A DNA stretch of 64,000 nt, taken from Diphasiastrum complanatum (lineage: Eukaryota; Streptophyta; Lycopodiopsida; Lycopodiales; Lycopodiaceae). The DNA lies in assembly GCA_029204225.1 (NCBI GenBank), contig CM055101.1:59316094-59380093 (forward strand), written 5' to 3'. Every line of letters starts with the position of its first letter. Position 1 is the stretch's first letter. Below the pieces are notes generated by a model, which was given only the letters and a program-made list of their open reading frames with translations, was not told the DNA's origin and did no database searches. Positions 55,005 through 64,000 of this stretch are shown in pieces. The position numbers and the translations under genes were made by a program.

Positions 55005-56024
55005 TAAGTTTCTTATGGATTTTATAGTATTAAAAACTACGAGACAATCATCATATAAAGTGTTATTAGGACGACCATGGCTCTATCAGACCGATGTTAT
55101 AACCCACTGGAAGAAAAAAAGAGATTACCTTCAGAGACCAGATGGAGACACCGATAGGAAAAAGTCATAAAAGAATTTTCATATCATGGGAAAAAGATAA
55201 GTACGAAGGTGAGACACCTACATCTTTCTCGAGCTATACTTCGGAGGAAGAAGGGCTTCAGTCAGTAGGGACTGAGGAAGGGGAGAGGTTAGTTACATTA
55301 AGAATACCTGCATACAGTAATAGAGTAGAATATGTAGATAGAGGAGATTGTGGAGTTTCAGAGATTAGTGCGATCATAGGAGATCAGACCATAGATAGAA
55401 TACTAATAGACTCAGGATCTAGTATCAACCTAGTAACGAAAACAATGGTTAAAAAATCAGGATTAGAAAACCAGATACAGCCTATCAGCGCGACTAAATG
55501 TATATGAGTAGGCGAGCTAAAAGGTATTAACGTAGTTATAGAGACAGAGACGTTTGTTATGAATTTCCTTGTCATAAATCCAGTAGATACACCACCTTAT
55601 TCGATATTATTTGGAAGACCATGGTTATATCAAGTAGATGCTATTATAAATCGGTCTACCAAACAGATATTTTTTCTAGGTATTCTCACAGCCAGTCCAA
55701 TAGGGGATCACCTTTTGAGATGGGGTGAGGAGTTAGCCAGACCTGCTGAATCATGGATCAATTTCATAGAATGCTATGAGATTGATGAGGAAGTAGACAT
55801 TCCGATAACATCTGAGTCGAGAGAAGTCTTGGGTGGAACCAGAGCAAGTCTGACCGAGGGGATGGCAGATAAAATAGATTATGTAGAAATAGAAATTAAT
55901 AAAGGTAAGACTTTGAATCTATATAAACACCAATCAGACCAAGAACATGAAGAGTATATATTGCTGTTTCAAAAATACCAAAATGTGTTTGCTTGGTCGA
56001 TGGATGATTTAATAGGTATACCAG
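55005..56024 (+). pseudogene. Host gypsy protease 1 C-terminal part and protease 2
   Basis: 55005-55140 completes protease 1 with YKVLLGRPWLYQTDV. After a frame change near 55140, KRIFISWEKDKYEGETP leads into a second complete aspartic protease domain. This has RILIDSGSSINLVTKTMV (DSG codons 55409-55417), a TGA stop at 55505-55507, then YSILFGRPWLYQVDAIINR. A spacer follows, then the RT entry LFQKYQNVFAWSMDDLIGIP, cut by copia element 2 at the TTAAA site. The two proteases share the active site and GRPWLYQ block but differ elsewhere. Confidence 0.85.
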
Positions 56025-56029
56025 TTAAA
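56025..56029. repeat. Target-site duplication TTAAA (left)
   Basis: TTAAA directly precedes the TG start of the LTR and is repeated at 61369-61373. Confidence 0.93.
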
Positions 56030-56891
56030 TGATAAATTTTATAGTTTTTAGGACAATAATGATTGTACTTTACAATCATAGAGAGTTATTGGTTGTCTAA
56101 TCAATGAATCTATCAAGTTCTACACATTAGATCTTGATCTAGATTCACTACACTTGGATTTAAGCAAGAGCAATGGATCAACACATCATTTTTTAGTGAG
56201 AGCGGCCTCACACGTGTGGAGTACTGTCCACTGCATGGCTGCACCTGAAACAACAAGTACAATGATACTAGATAGCAATCATACATAAAAATCACAAGAC
56301 AAATGACTATAAACCTCACAAAAGTGTAGAGTGCAAAAGTCTCATCAATCTTCTTAGCAAAATGATGATCCTTTTATGGATCAAGTACATCCATGAGTCT
56401 GGTACAGTCCAGCAGGCCTTCACACTTGTGAAGAGTGCCACATCACTCAGATCTATCCATTTGATCCATCCTTGATCCTTATCCAATAGTTGACCTTCTA
56501 GAATATGACTAAAATCCAAAAAGCTAGTCTCCTAGAATATAGGAATATTCTCTACAAAATAGGATCTAAGAAAAATGGTCAACTCTTATCTTCTAGTACT
56601 ATATACACACGTGTGAACATCCACTTGCCATGTGGGAGCATTGACTCATGCACATGCAAGGAAAAGCTAATTTGTAGGTGACTAGTCAACTTGACTAAAA
56701 AACTAGTCATTTCATGTCCACACTAACTAGAATGATACAAAATCAATTTGGATATATACAAACATGAAAAGTACATCCTTTCTCACGTGGGAACAGGCTC
56801 TACACGTGTGAAATCAGATCATCAACATATTAAAATGTTTGATCAATATTTACATGAACCAATGTCAAGTGAGAAGTGACAATTTTCAACA
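56030..56891 (-). repeat. Copia element 2 3' LTR
   Basis: 862 bases, from TGATAAATTTTATAG to TTTTCAACA on the plus strand. It carries repeated CACACGTGTG-like palindromes near 56210, 56430, 56610, 56783 and 56806. Confidence 0.95.
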
Positions 56892-56905
56892 CTCCTCCTC
56901 ACTTC
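56892..56905 (-). promoter_or_regulatory. Copia element 2 polypurine tract
   Basis: Minus-strand GAAGTGAGGAGGAG directly before the 3' LTR. Confidence 0.85.
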
Positions 56906-58990
56906 TAACTTGGCAAATCTAGTGTACATCTATCTACAATTTCAAGAGCATATCTTAACTTAAAAAATGGATCTTTGGACAATGGTTTGGTTAAGATACC
57001 AGCTATGCATTCGGATGATGGTACATGATGTAGTTGCACTTCCTTGGATTGTACCTTCTCCCTCACAAAGTGGTGAGCTATCTCAATATGCTTTGCATGG
57101 AAGATAGGATTTGAAGCAATTTGTTGAGAAGCTTGATTGTCACAAAATATGTAAGGGATCTCCTTGGCCTCTAGCACATGTAGTTCCATCAAGAGTCTTC
57201 TTATCCATAGGAGCTCTTTGGTTGTTGAAGTCAATGCCTTGTACTCAGCTTCACAAGAAGATAGTGAGATTGTATCTTGCTTTTTGGAAATCCAAGATAT
57301 CACTCCTCCACAAAGAAATGTTGCAAATGCACTAATGGACTTCCTATCCATCTTGTCGCCTGCAAAATCCGAATCCGAGTAGGCTCTCAAGTGCAAGTTA
57401 GATCCTTCATAAAGTATGCCAAAAAATCTAGTACTAGAAACATATCTAGGTACTCTCTTGGCACTTTTCCAATGATGAACTAAAGGAGCTTGCATACTTT
57501 GACTCAACTTGCTTACACAAAAAAGTCAGGTCTATTGATGGTTAAATAGATTAGAGAGTCTATAAGCTTCCTAAAGAGGGTGATGTCCTCAAAGGATGCT
57601 TCATCACCTTCATTAGTTGCTTTCACAACATGCTCCATAGGGGTGTCAATCCCCTTACAATCTTTCATACCAAATCTTTCAAGAATGGAAGTAGCATACT
57701 TAGATTGACTTATGAAAGTACAATTGCTACTTCTAGACACTTCTATCCCAAGTATAAACTTTAGGAAGCCTAGATCTACCATCTTGAACTCACTAGATAA
57801 GTCATCTTTTACTTTGCCTATGCCATCATCATCATTTCCTGTCATAATGATGTCATCAACATAAAGAACCAAAATGATGATCTTTCCTTCATTACATTTG
57901 AAATATAAAGAAGGTTCATAAGCACTTAGTATAAAGCCAAGGGAATAGAGAAAATCATGCAACCTAGAGTACCAAGCTCTAGGTGCTTGCTTCAAGCCAC
58001 ATAGGCTCTTCCTTAAGTAGCACACCTTTTGCTCCTCACCAACCTTGATGAAGCCCTCGGGTTGCATCATGTAGATTTTCTCTTCTAAGAAGCCATTCAA
58101 TAAGGCATTTGTCACATCCATTTGGTAGAGATCCCATTTGCACAAAGTAGCAATGCAAATGATTAATCTAATAGTTACAAGCTTAGCCACAGGTGCAAAT
58201 GTTTCTTCATAATCCAATCATTTTATTTGAAGAAATCCCTTAGCAACAAGCCTAGCTTTGTACTTACTAATAGATCCATCTTGATTGTACTTAATTCTAT
58301 AAATCCACTTACATGCAAGTGGTTTCTTTCCTCTTGGAAGATTTATAAGATTCCAAGTATGATTCTTTTCTAATGCATCATACTCTACTTGCATTGCATC
58401 TCTCCAAACTTTAGATTTATATGCTTCTTGAAAAGATGATGGTTCTTCAAGCAATGTAACTAAAAAAGAGTAAGAGGTAGAAGATGTAGAGCCTTCCTTT
58501 TGCTTTTCCTTGTCCACATAGGTAAGCCTTGAGGGCTCGGCCTTGCTCCTTGATGATCTTCTCGCCCCCTTTTGACTCAGATCCAAATCTCCATTCTCGG
58601 GTTTGTCATGATCCTCCTCGGGTTTGTCAAGGTCCTCCTCGGATTTGTCAAGATCATCCAACTTGAAAAGTCTACCTTGCTTAATGCCACCAGCTATGCA
58701 CTTATCATTTTTCAAGATGGAACAAACCCCATTCTTGAAAGGTACATCTAGTCCATTGTCCATTAATTGTCCTACACTAAGCAAGTTTCTTGAAATGGTA
58801 GGAACATACAAAACATTATCTAGATGTGTCCTTTTAGATGTGCCTAAGCAAAGAGGTATAGATCCTATGCCATCTATCTTGCATGCTTGATCACTAGCAG
58901 TGTATATTGACTTCTTAGAGTCATTACAAGATAGAAGAGTAGAAAAATAATGCTTGTTAAAGGACATGTGGGAACTAGCCCCACTATCTA
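56905..58990 (-). pseudogene. Copia element 2 pol: protease, RT, RNase H, integrase deleted
   Basis: Protease [14 protein letters not shown] (just below 58990, preceded by an in-frame TAG), then [17 protein letters not shown] and the GAG-pre-integrase entry KQGRLFKLD at about 58680. It continues directly into an acidic repeat ([20 protein letters not shown]) and then RT, starting [20 protein letters not shown]. No HHCC finger, DDE core or GTRGGEY-like block is present. RT has [44 protein letters not shown] and the catalytic YVDDIIMTG. RNase H has AYSDSDFAGDKMDRKS, SSCEAEYKALTSTTKE, IFCDNQASQQIASNP and KHIEIAHHFVREK. Single stops occur near 58215 and 57510. Confidence 0.92.
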
Positions 58991-58991
58991 T

Positions 58992-59912
58992 CTACCATGT
59001 GTCTTGACTTGAAGTTGGTGTAGATGCAACCATTAAGGATGTGTTGAATCCATCCTCTTCTTCTTCCTCTTGAGCAATGTTCCCTTGATCTCCTTTGGGT
59101 TGTTGATTCTTCTTCAAGTAGCATTCTGAGGTAAAGTGTCCTTTCTTTCCACAAAAGAAACACTTTAGTTTTGCCTTGTTTTTCACTTTGTCTTTGGAGG
59201 TAGATCCTCCATTCTTAATCTCGGCCTCCTTGTCTTGATTTTTCTTGAATGGATTTTGCTTCTTCTTGCCTTTAGATGTAAAGTTAGCTTTCTCCTCTCC
59301 TCCATTAAGTGACATGCTATCCATTCTTGTCTTGAGGTGTAGAAGCCTACTCTCCTCGGCCACAAGAACATTGTGCAACTTTTCAATGGATGGAAGAGAG
59401 ACTTGAATGGCAAATGATTGGACTAAGTTGGTGAACTCATCACCTAGACCATTCAAGATGATTTGTACTAGTTCTTGATCTTGCATCTTCTCTCCTATGG
59501 CACTTAACTCCTTGTTAAGAGATTTGATCCTAAGGACATACTCTTGTCCACGATCTCCACTTCCTTTCATGCTTTAGAAAACTTAATTTCTTAGCATGAG
59601 GATTCTTGAAGTATTGTTGGATTCATAAATGCTCTTTAATGAATCCCAAGCCTCTTTGGATGAGGTACAAGAAGACATCTCTTTCAAGAGGTCATTGCAT
59701 ACATTTAACTTTATGCAATGTAGAGCTAATATTGCTCTCTTCTTGTATTTGGCTTGTTCTTGGGAAGTTTGAGGCTCTTCCTCTACTCCTTGAACTATTT
59801 CATATAGATCATGGATCACTAGGAGTGATTCCATTCTCACTTTCCAAATGGAATAATTTGTGGAAGTGAGTCTCTCACTTGATTCCATCAAATATCCACC
59901 CATGGATGACAT
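58992..59912 (-). pseudogene. Copia element 2 gag
   Basis: From ATG at 59912: LTSTNYSIWKVRMESLLVIH, LALHCIKLNVCNDLLKEMS and WDSLKSIYESNNTSRILMLR (UBN2-type gag). Two stops at about 59580-59570 interrupt it, then YVLRIKSLNKELSAIGEKMQ, a Lys-rich part and the zinc knuckle CFFCGKKGHFTSEC (CCHC, about 59157-59118). The frame otherwise stays open into the protease. Confidence 0.92.
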
Positions 59913-60493
59913 TTTAGAATGAATGCTCTTTTAAAAATCACAAAGATTTTAAATTTTAAAAGATCTATGAAAAGGCCTAAAGCTTACTAGAATGCCTATA
60001 GGCTTGTCTCTATCAAACTAGCACACAAGCTTGAATGATACTCAAAGATCTTACCAAAAATTCCTAGCTCTCACTCTCACAAAAAAAATTGCTTTACACT
60101 TTTCTTAGAGATTTCACTTCAACTAAGGATCTGAACAAATCAGCCTCTAAGATCTGATCCTAGACTCTAAAAAGAAATGCTTCAATGATCCAAAACACTA
60201 TTTGGTCATAGGCATTAGCTAGAATAAATCTAGATCAATACTATGCTTCAAAAAGCACCAAAAATGAACTAGTATTGTGATTTTGGGACCAACAAACACA
60301 AAGTAACTTGAATTGAAAGTTGATGTATGGTTTCAAACGTGTGAAAAGTACATACATAGCCTCCAAGTCATTTTGATCCAAATGATTACAAGCTATCACT
60401 CTAGAAGAACTCACCCTCACTGGTATTGGCCAAAAACAAATTTTGCCAATGATCTTTACAAGATTTATGATTCAATGATCACTCTCTTACTTA
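59913..60493 (-). other. Copia element 2 leader
   Basis: About 580 bases between PBS and gag ATG, non-coding, with one further aaacgtgtgaaaag motif near 60336. Nothing else recognised. Confidence 0.6.
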
Positions 60494-60505
60494 GCTCTGA
60501 TACCA
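60494..60505 (-). promoter_or_regulatory. Copia element 2 primer-binding site
   Basis: Minus-strand TGGTATCAGAGC next to the 5' LTR, complementary to initiator tRNA-Met. Confidence 0.93.
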
Positions 60506-61368
60506 TGGTAAATTTTATAGTTTTTAGGACAATAATGATTTTACTTTACAATCATAAAGAGTTATTGGTTGTCTAATCAATGAATCTATCAAGTTCTACA
60601 CATTAGATCTTGATCTAGATTCACTACACTTGGATTTAAGCAAGAGCAATGGATCAACACATCATTTTTTAGTGAGAGCGGCCTCACACGTGTGGAGTAC
60701 TGTCCACTGCACGGCCTGCACCTGAAACAACAAGTACAATGATACTAGATAGCAATCATACATAAAAATCACAAGACAAATGACTAGAAATCTCACAAAA
60801 GTGTAGAGTGCAAAAGTCTCATCAATCTTCTTAGCAAAATGATGATCCTTTTATGGATCAAGTACATCCATGAGTCTGGTACAGTCCAACAGGCCTTCAC
60901 ACGTGTGAAGAGTGCCACATCACTCAGATCTATCCATTTGATCCATCCTTGATCCTTATCCAATAGTTGACCTTCTAGAATATGACTAAAATCCAAAAAG
61001 CTAGTCTCCTAGAATATAGGAATATTCTCTACAAAATAGGATCTAAGAAAAATGCTCAACTCTTATCTTCTAGTACTATATACACACGTGTGAACATCCA
61101 CTTGCCATGTGGGAGCATTTACTCATGCACATGCAAGGAAAAGCTAATTTGTAAGTGACTAGTCAACTTGACTAAAAAACTAGTCATTTCATGTTCACAC
61201 TAACGAGAATGATACAAAATCAATTTGGATATATACAAACATGAAAAGTACATCCTTTCTCACGTGGGAACAGGCTCCACACATGTGAAATCAGATCATC
61301 AACATATTCTAATGTTTGATCAATATTTACATGAACCAATGTCAAGTGAGAAGTGACAATTTTCAACA
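60506..61368 (-). repeat. Copia element 2 5' LTR
   Basis: 863 bases, TGGTAAATTTTATAG to TTTTCAACA on the plus strand, about 18 differences from 56030-56891 by eye. Confidence 0.95.
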
Positions 61369-61373
61369 TTAAA
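61369..61373. repeat. Target-site duplication TTAAA (right)
   Basis: Matches 56025-56029; the host gypsy RT frame resumes here. Confidence 0.93.
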
Positions 61374-62700
61374 TGGGGTGAACATAGAATAGCTCTCATT
61401 CAGGGAACAATACCTGTTAGGCAGCGCCAATGTAGATTGAATCCAAATTACTCCTTATTAGTAAAAGACGAATTAGATAGATGTCTTAGAGTGGGTATTA
61501 TATATCCTGTTCTAAGCAGTGAGTGGGTGTCACCAATAGTTATAGTACCTAAGAAGAAGACGGGCAAGATTAGAGTTTGTCAGGATTTTAGGAAACTAAA
61601 TGCTGCCACAACAAAAGATTATCATCCTTTGTCATATACAGATACTTTTCTTGACCAGGTAGCAGGACATGAACGTTATAGTTTTTTAGATGGATTCTCA
61701 GGTTATAACCAAGTTTTCATAAAAGAGAAAGATAGATCCAAAACTACTTTCACCACTGATTGGGGGACGTACACATATACGCAAATGCCCTTTGGTCTTT
61801 GTAATGCACCTGCCACATTCCAACGTATGATAACAAATATTTTTCAAAATTTTTTAATAAAGTTTTTAGAAATTTTTATGGATGACTTTTGTGTCTATTC
61901 ATCAACTAAAAACCATTTAGATGCATTAGAGAAAACATTGAGAAGATGTCAAGAGACACGTCTTAAACTGCATCCAGCTAAGTATTACTTTGGGATGAGG
62001 GAAGACATCCTTTTAGGGCATAAAATTTCGAAGGATGGTATACAAGCCGACATCGAAAAAATAAAAAAAAATTTAGAATTATTAGAACCAACCAATTTAA
62101 GAGAGCTTAGAGGATTTCTAGGACATGTAGGTTACTATCGGAGGATAATTAAAGATTATGCTATAATAGTAACTCCTTTAACAAGTTTACTAGAAAAAAC
62201 TGTTGAGTACCATTGGACACAGGACCATCAGCAAGCTTTTGATCAATTGAAACAGTCATTAGCAGAAGCCACTAGGGTTAGACCTCCAAATTGGGCTAAA
62301 AAGTTCCATGTATATGTAGACACATCATCTTTTGCGATAGGTGTAGTGCTTAGTCAGAAAGATGACCAAAATATAGATTATCCAATTTACTATGCGGGGA
62401 GGCAACTCGCTGCATCAGAAAAAAATTATTCCGCTACAGAGCGAGAAGCACTAGGGATGATTTATTCTATAAAGAAATTTAGACATTACCTTTTAGGATA
62501 CCCTTTTGTTTTTCACGTAGATCATTACGCATTAAAACATTTGGTAAATAAACTTGATCTTTCGGGTAGAATAGCTAGATGAGTTTTATTATTAGATGAG
62601 TTTAGTTATGAAGTAGAATTAAGAAGAGGCAAGGATCATCAAAATGCCGACTATATATCCCGCCTCCAAACAAAAAATCAATTAGAACCCATTTCTGATG
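61374..62700 (+). pseudogene. Host gypsy RT and RNase H
   Basis: RT motifs in order: CRLNPNYSLLVKDELDRCL, YPVLSSEWVSPIVIVPKKK, IRVCQDFRKLNAATTKDYH, FLDGFSGYNQVFI, TTFTTDWGTYTYTQMPFGLC and the catalytic FMDDFCVYSS (about 61875-61905). Then come LGHKISKDGIQ and LRELRGFLGHVGYYRRIIKDY. RNase H follows: FHVYVDTSSFAIGVVLSQK, YYAGRQLAASEKNYSATERE and FHVDHYALKHLVNK. A TGA replaces the usual Trp after GRIAR at 62580. The open frame begins inside the copia LTR, so its first codons are not element sequence. Confidence 0.92.
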
Positions 62701-63994
62701 AATTTCCAGATGAACATATAATGTGTATTCAATCAAGAACATCAATTTATAGGGACGTTATTAATTTTTTACAGGAGCAGATATATCCTGAACATTTTAA
62801 TAAACAACAAAAAACTGTTTTTCTTTCTAAGGTAGGACCTTACATGATTGTGAATAGCATATTGTATAAATTAGGAGCTGACGATAGTCTCCGCCGATGT
62901 TTAGAACCAACCGAGACAACCACTGTAATAAGTGCATTACATGAGGAAGATCCGAGAGGTCACTATGCTCTTAAAAACACTGCAAAAAAGATTTTCAGTG
63001 CTAAATATTGGTGGCCTACCATCTATAGAGATGTTAAATTATTCATTAAAAAATGTAATGATGCCAGAGGATAGATAAACCCAGCTTCGCAACACATTGG
63101 CCGCTTACTCCAATTATTCCCTTAGCACCATTTGAGAAGTGGGGGATAGATTTTGTAAGGCCTATCAAACCGATCACGCTTAAAACTTGTCGTTGTTACA
63201 TACTCGTTGCCACGGACTATGCTACCAAGATGGTAGAGGCCGAAGCCACAATTAAAAACAATGCTAAGACTGTAGCGAAGTTTTTATTCCAAAACATTAT
63301 CACTCGATATGGTCGTCCCTTAGAACTCGTTAGCGATAGGGGAACCCATTTTCTTAATCAGACCATAGAAGCCATGTTGTCATATTTTTCTATTACACAT
63401 CGTCAAACCACTCCATATAATCCAAAAGAAAATGGGCTTACGGAACGGGCAAATGGAATTCTATGTAAAATTTTGAATAAAGTATCGGAAACACATTCTT
63501 CTGATTGGGATCAAAAGTTACCATCTGTCTTATGGGCATATAGAACTGCTGAAAAGATTACAACTAGGCAGACTCCATACTATCTTGTTTGTGGAATGCA
63601 TTCCATACTACCGATAGAATTCGAAGTTCCGACGTTTCGCATTAGTAATAAAGAGCGAATGGATGAACACGATAGTCTTCAGGAGCGGATGATTTCTTTG
63701 ACGCAACTGGAAGAGGATCGTCGTCTTTCATTAATCGAGACTGAACGAGCTTAGAATAAAAGAAAAGAAAATTTTGATCAATCCATCAAGAAAATAAAAA
63801 TTGAACAAGGGGACTATGTGCTTCTGTATGATAACAGACACATGTTGTTTCCTAAAAAATTACATACTAGATGGATGGGACCGTATAAAGTTATAGAAGT
63901 TTTTAATAATGGATCACTTCAGTTAGCTAATCTCCAAGGACATTTACTTGACACTCAAGTAAATGGTTCAAGGGTGAAGTGCTACTATGACTAA
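62701..63994 (+). pseudogene. Host gypsy integrase
   Basis: The HHCC finger starts with ALHEEDPRGHYALKNT and ends at KKCNDARG, where one missing base near 63060 shifts the frame: the second Cys and following residues lie one frame over. The core then has FEKWGIDFVRPI, ILVATDYATKMVEA, LVSDRGTHFLN, PYNPKENGLTERANGILCK and WDQKLPSVLWAYRTA (catalytic D-D-E retained). A TAG at about 63753 interrupts the C-terminal part, which continues with KLHTRWMGPYKVIEV to a stop near 63993. No chromodomain was seen. Confidence 0.9.
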
Positions 63995-64000
63995 TTTCCG

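Larger units (their letters stand above)
56030..61368 (-). mobile_element. Copia element 2, complete ends, no integrase
   Basis: A 5.3-kb minus-strand copia element in the host gypsy. LTRs lie at 56030-56891 and 60506-61368 (about 98% identical by eye), the PBS at 60494-60505, the polypurine tract at 56892-56905, and TTAAA flanks both sides. It encodes gag, protease, RT and RNase H; the integrase core is absent. A handful of single stops interrupt the frames. Confidence 0.93.
47493..64000 (+). mobile_element. Host Ty3/gypsy element carrying two nested insertions
   Basis: A plus-strand gypsy element running from a decayed gag through two protease domains, RT, RNase H and integrase to a stop near 63993. 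It is interrupted at 48763-54999 by a chromovirus and at 56030-61368 by copia element 2; removing each leaves the host frame continuous across the duplicated target site. The 5' LTR is not seen (the left end abuts another gypsy fragment near 47492) and the 3' LTR lies beyond the window. Scattered stops and single-base frame changes make it inactive. Confidence 0.88.

Overview
This window looks like plant nuclear DNA with long introns and heavy retrotransposon content. The only clearly functional gene is a 14-exon, intron-rich gene for a peroxisomal-type citrate synthase on the minus strand (CDS 30244 down to 11747, 537 codons plus stop, all exon phases compatible). The plant-type enzyme with an N-terminal PTS2 signal, plus Ty1/copia, Ty3/gypsy and LINE relics, point to a land plant with a large genome. 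I suspect a fern, lycophyte or gymnosperm rather than a compact angiosperm, but that is a guess from general character.

Layout. 0.4-3.2 kb: decayed multi-exon gene on the minus strand with a GGxHS motif, which I cannot name. 3.2-7.1 kb: two short copia fragments and two sets of ~115-bp tandem repeats. 7.1-11.7 kb: AT-rich sequence with nothing recognised, then the 3' flank of the citrate synthase gene. 11.7-30.2 kb: citrate synthase. Its large introns hold a LINE relic and a (CT)n tract (intron 11), a 261-bp tandem duplication (intron 9), a foldback element with GGAACG-rich ends (intron 6), and three stacked LTR-element relics (intron 3). 30.2-30.8 kb: its putative promoter.

31.3-64 kb is a nested retrotransposon cluster. 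A chromovirus relic (31.3-38.5 kb) is split by copia element 1 (31909-37955, flanking repeat CAAAT). Then come a relic with an LTR and unexplained coding-like segments (38.5-40.6 kb), a decayed gypsy RT (40.5-41.5 kb), a 5'-truncated copia element 3 (about 42.2-46.9 kb) and another gypsy RT fragment (46.9-47.5 kb). Last is a host gypsy element on the plus strand (about 47.5 kb to 63994, continuing beyond the window). It is interrupted twice: by a minus-strand chromovirus (48763-54999, target duplication GACCA) and by a minus-strand copia element 2 (56030-61368, target duplication TTAAA). The host reading frame resumes correctly after each insertion.

The most unusual signals are: a gypsy polyprotein with two successive aspartic-protease domains; copia element 2, which inserted recently yet has no integrase domain and has LTRs studded with CACACGTGTG-like palindromes; a gag-less chromovirus with a protease Asp-to-Asn change and a remnant third LTR end inside its target duplication; and two diverged copies of an unidentified coding-like segment at 39.4-40.6 kb. 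I saw no CRISPR array, rRNA or convincing tRNA gene. All alignments and exon boundaries were made by eye.
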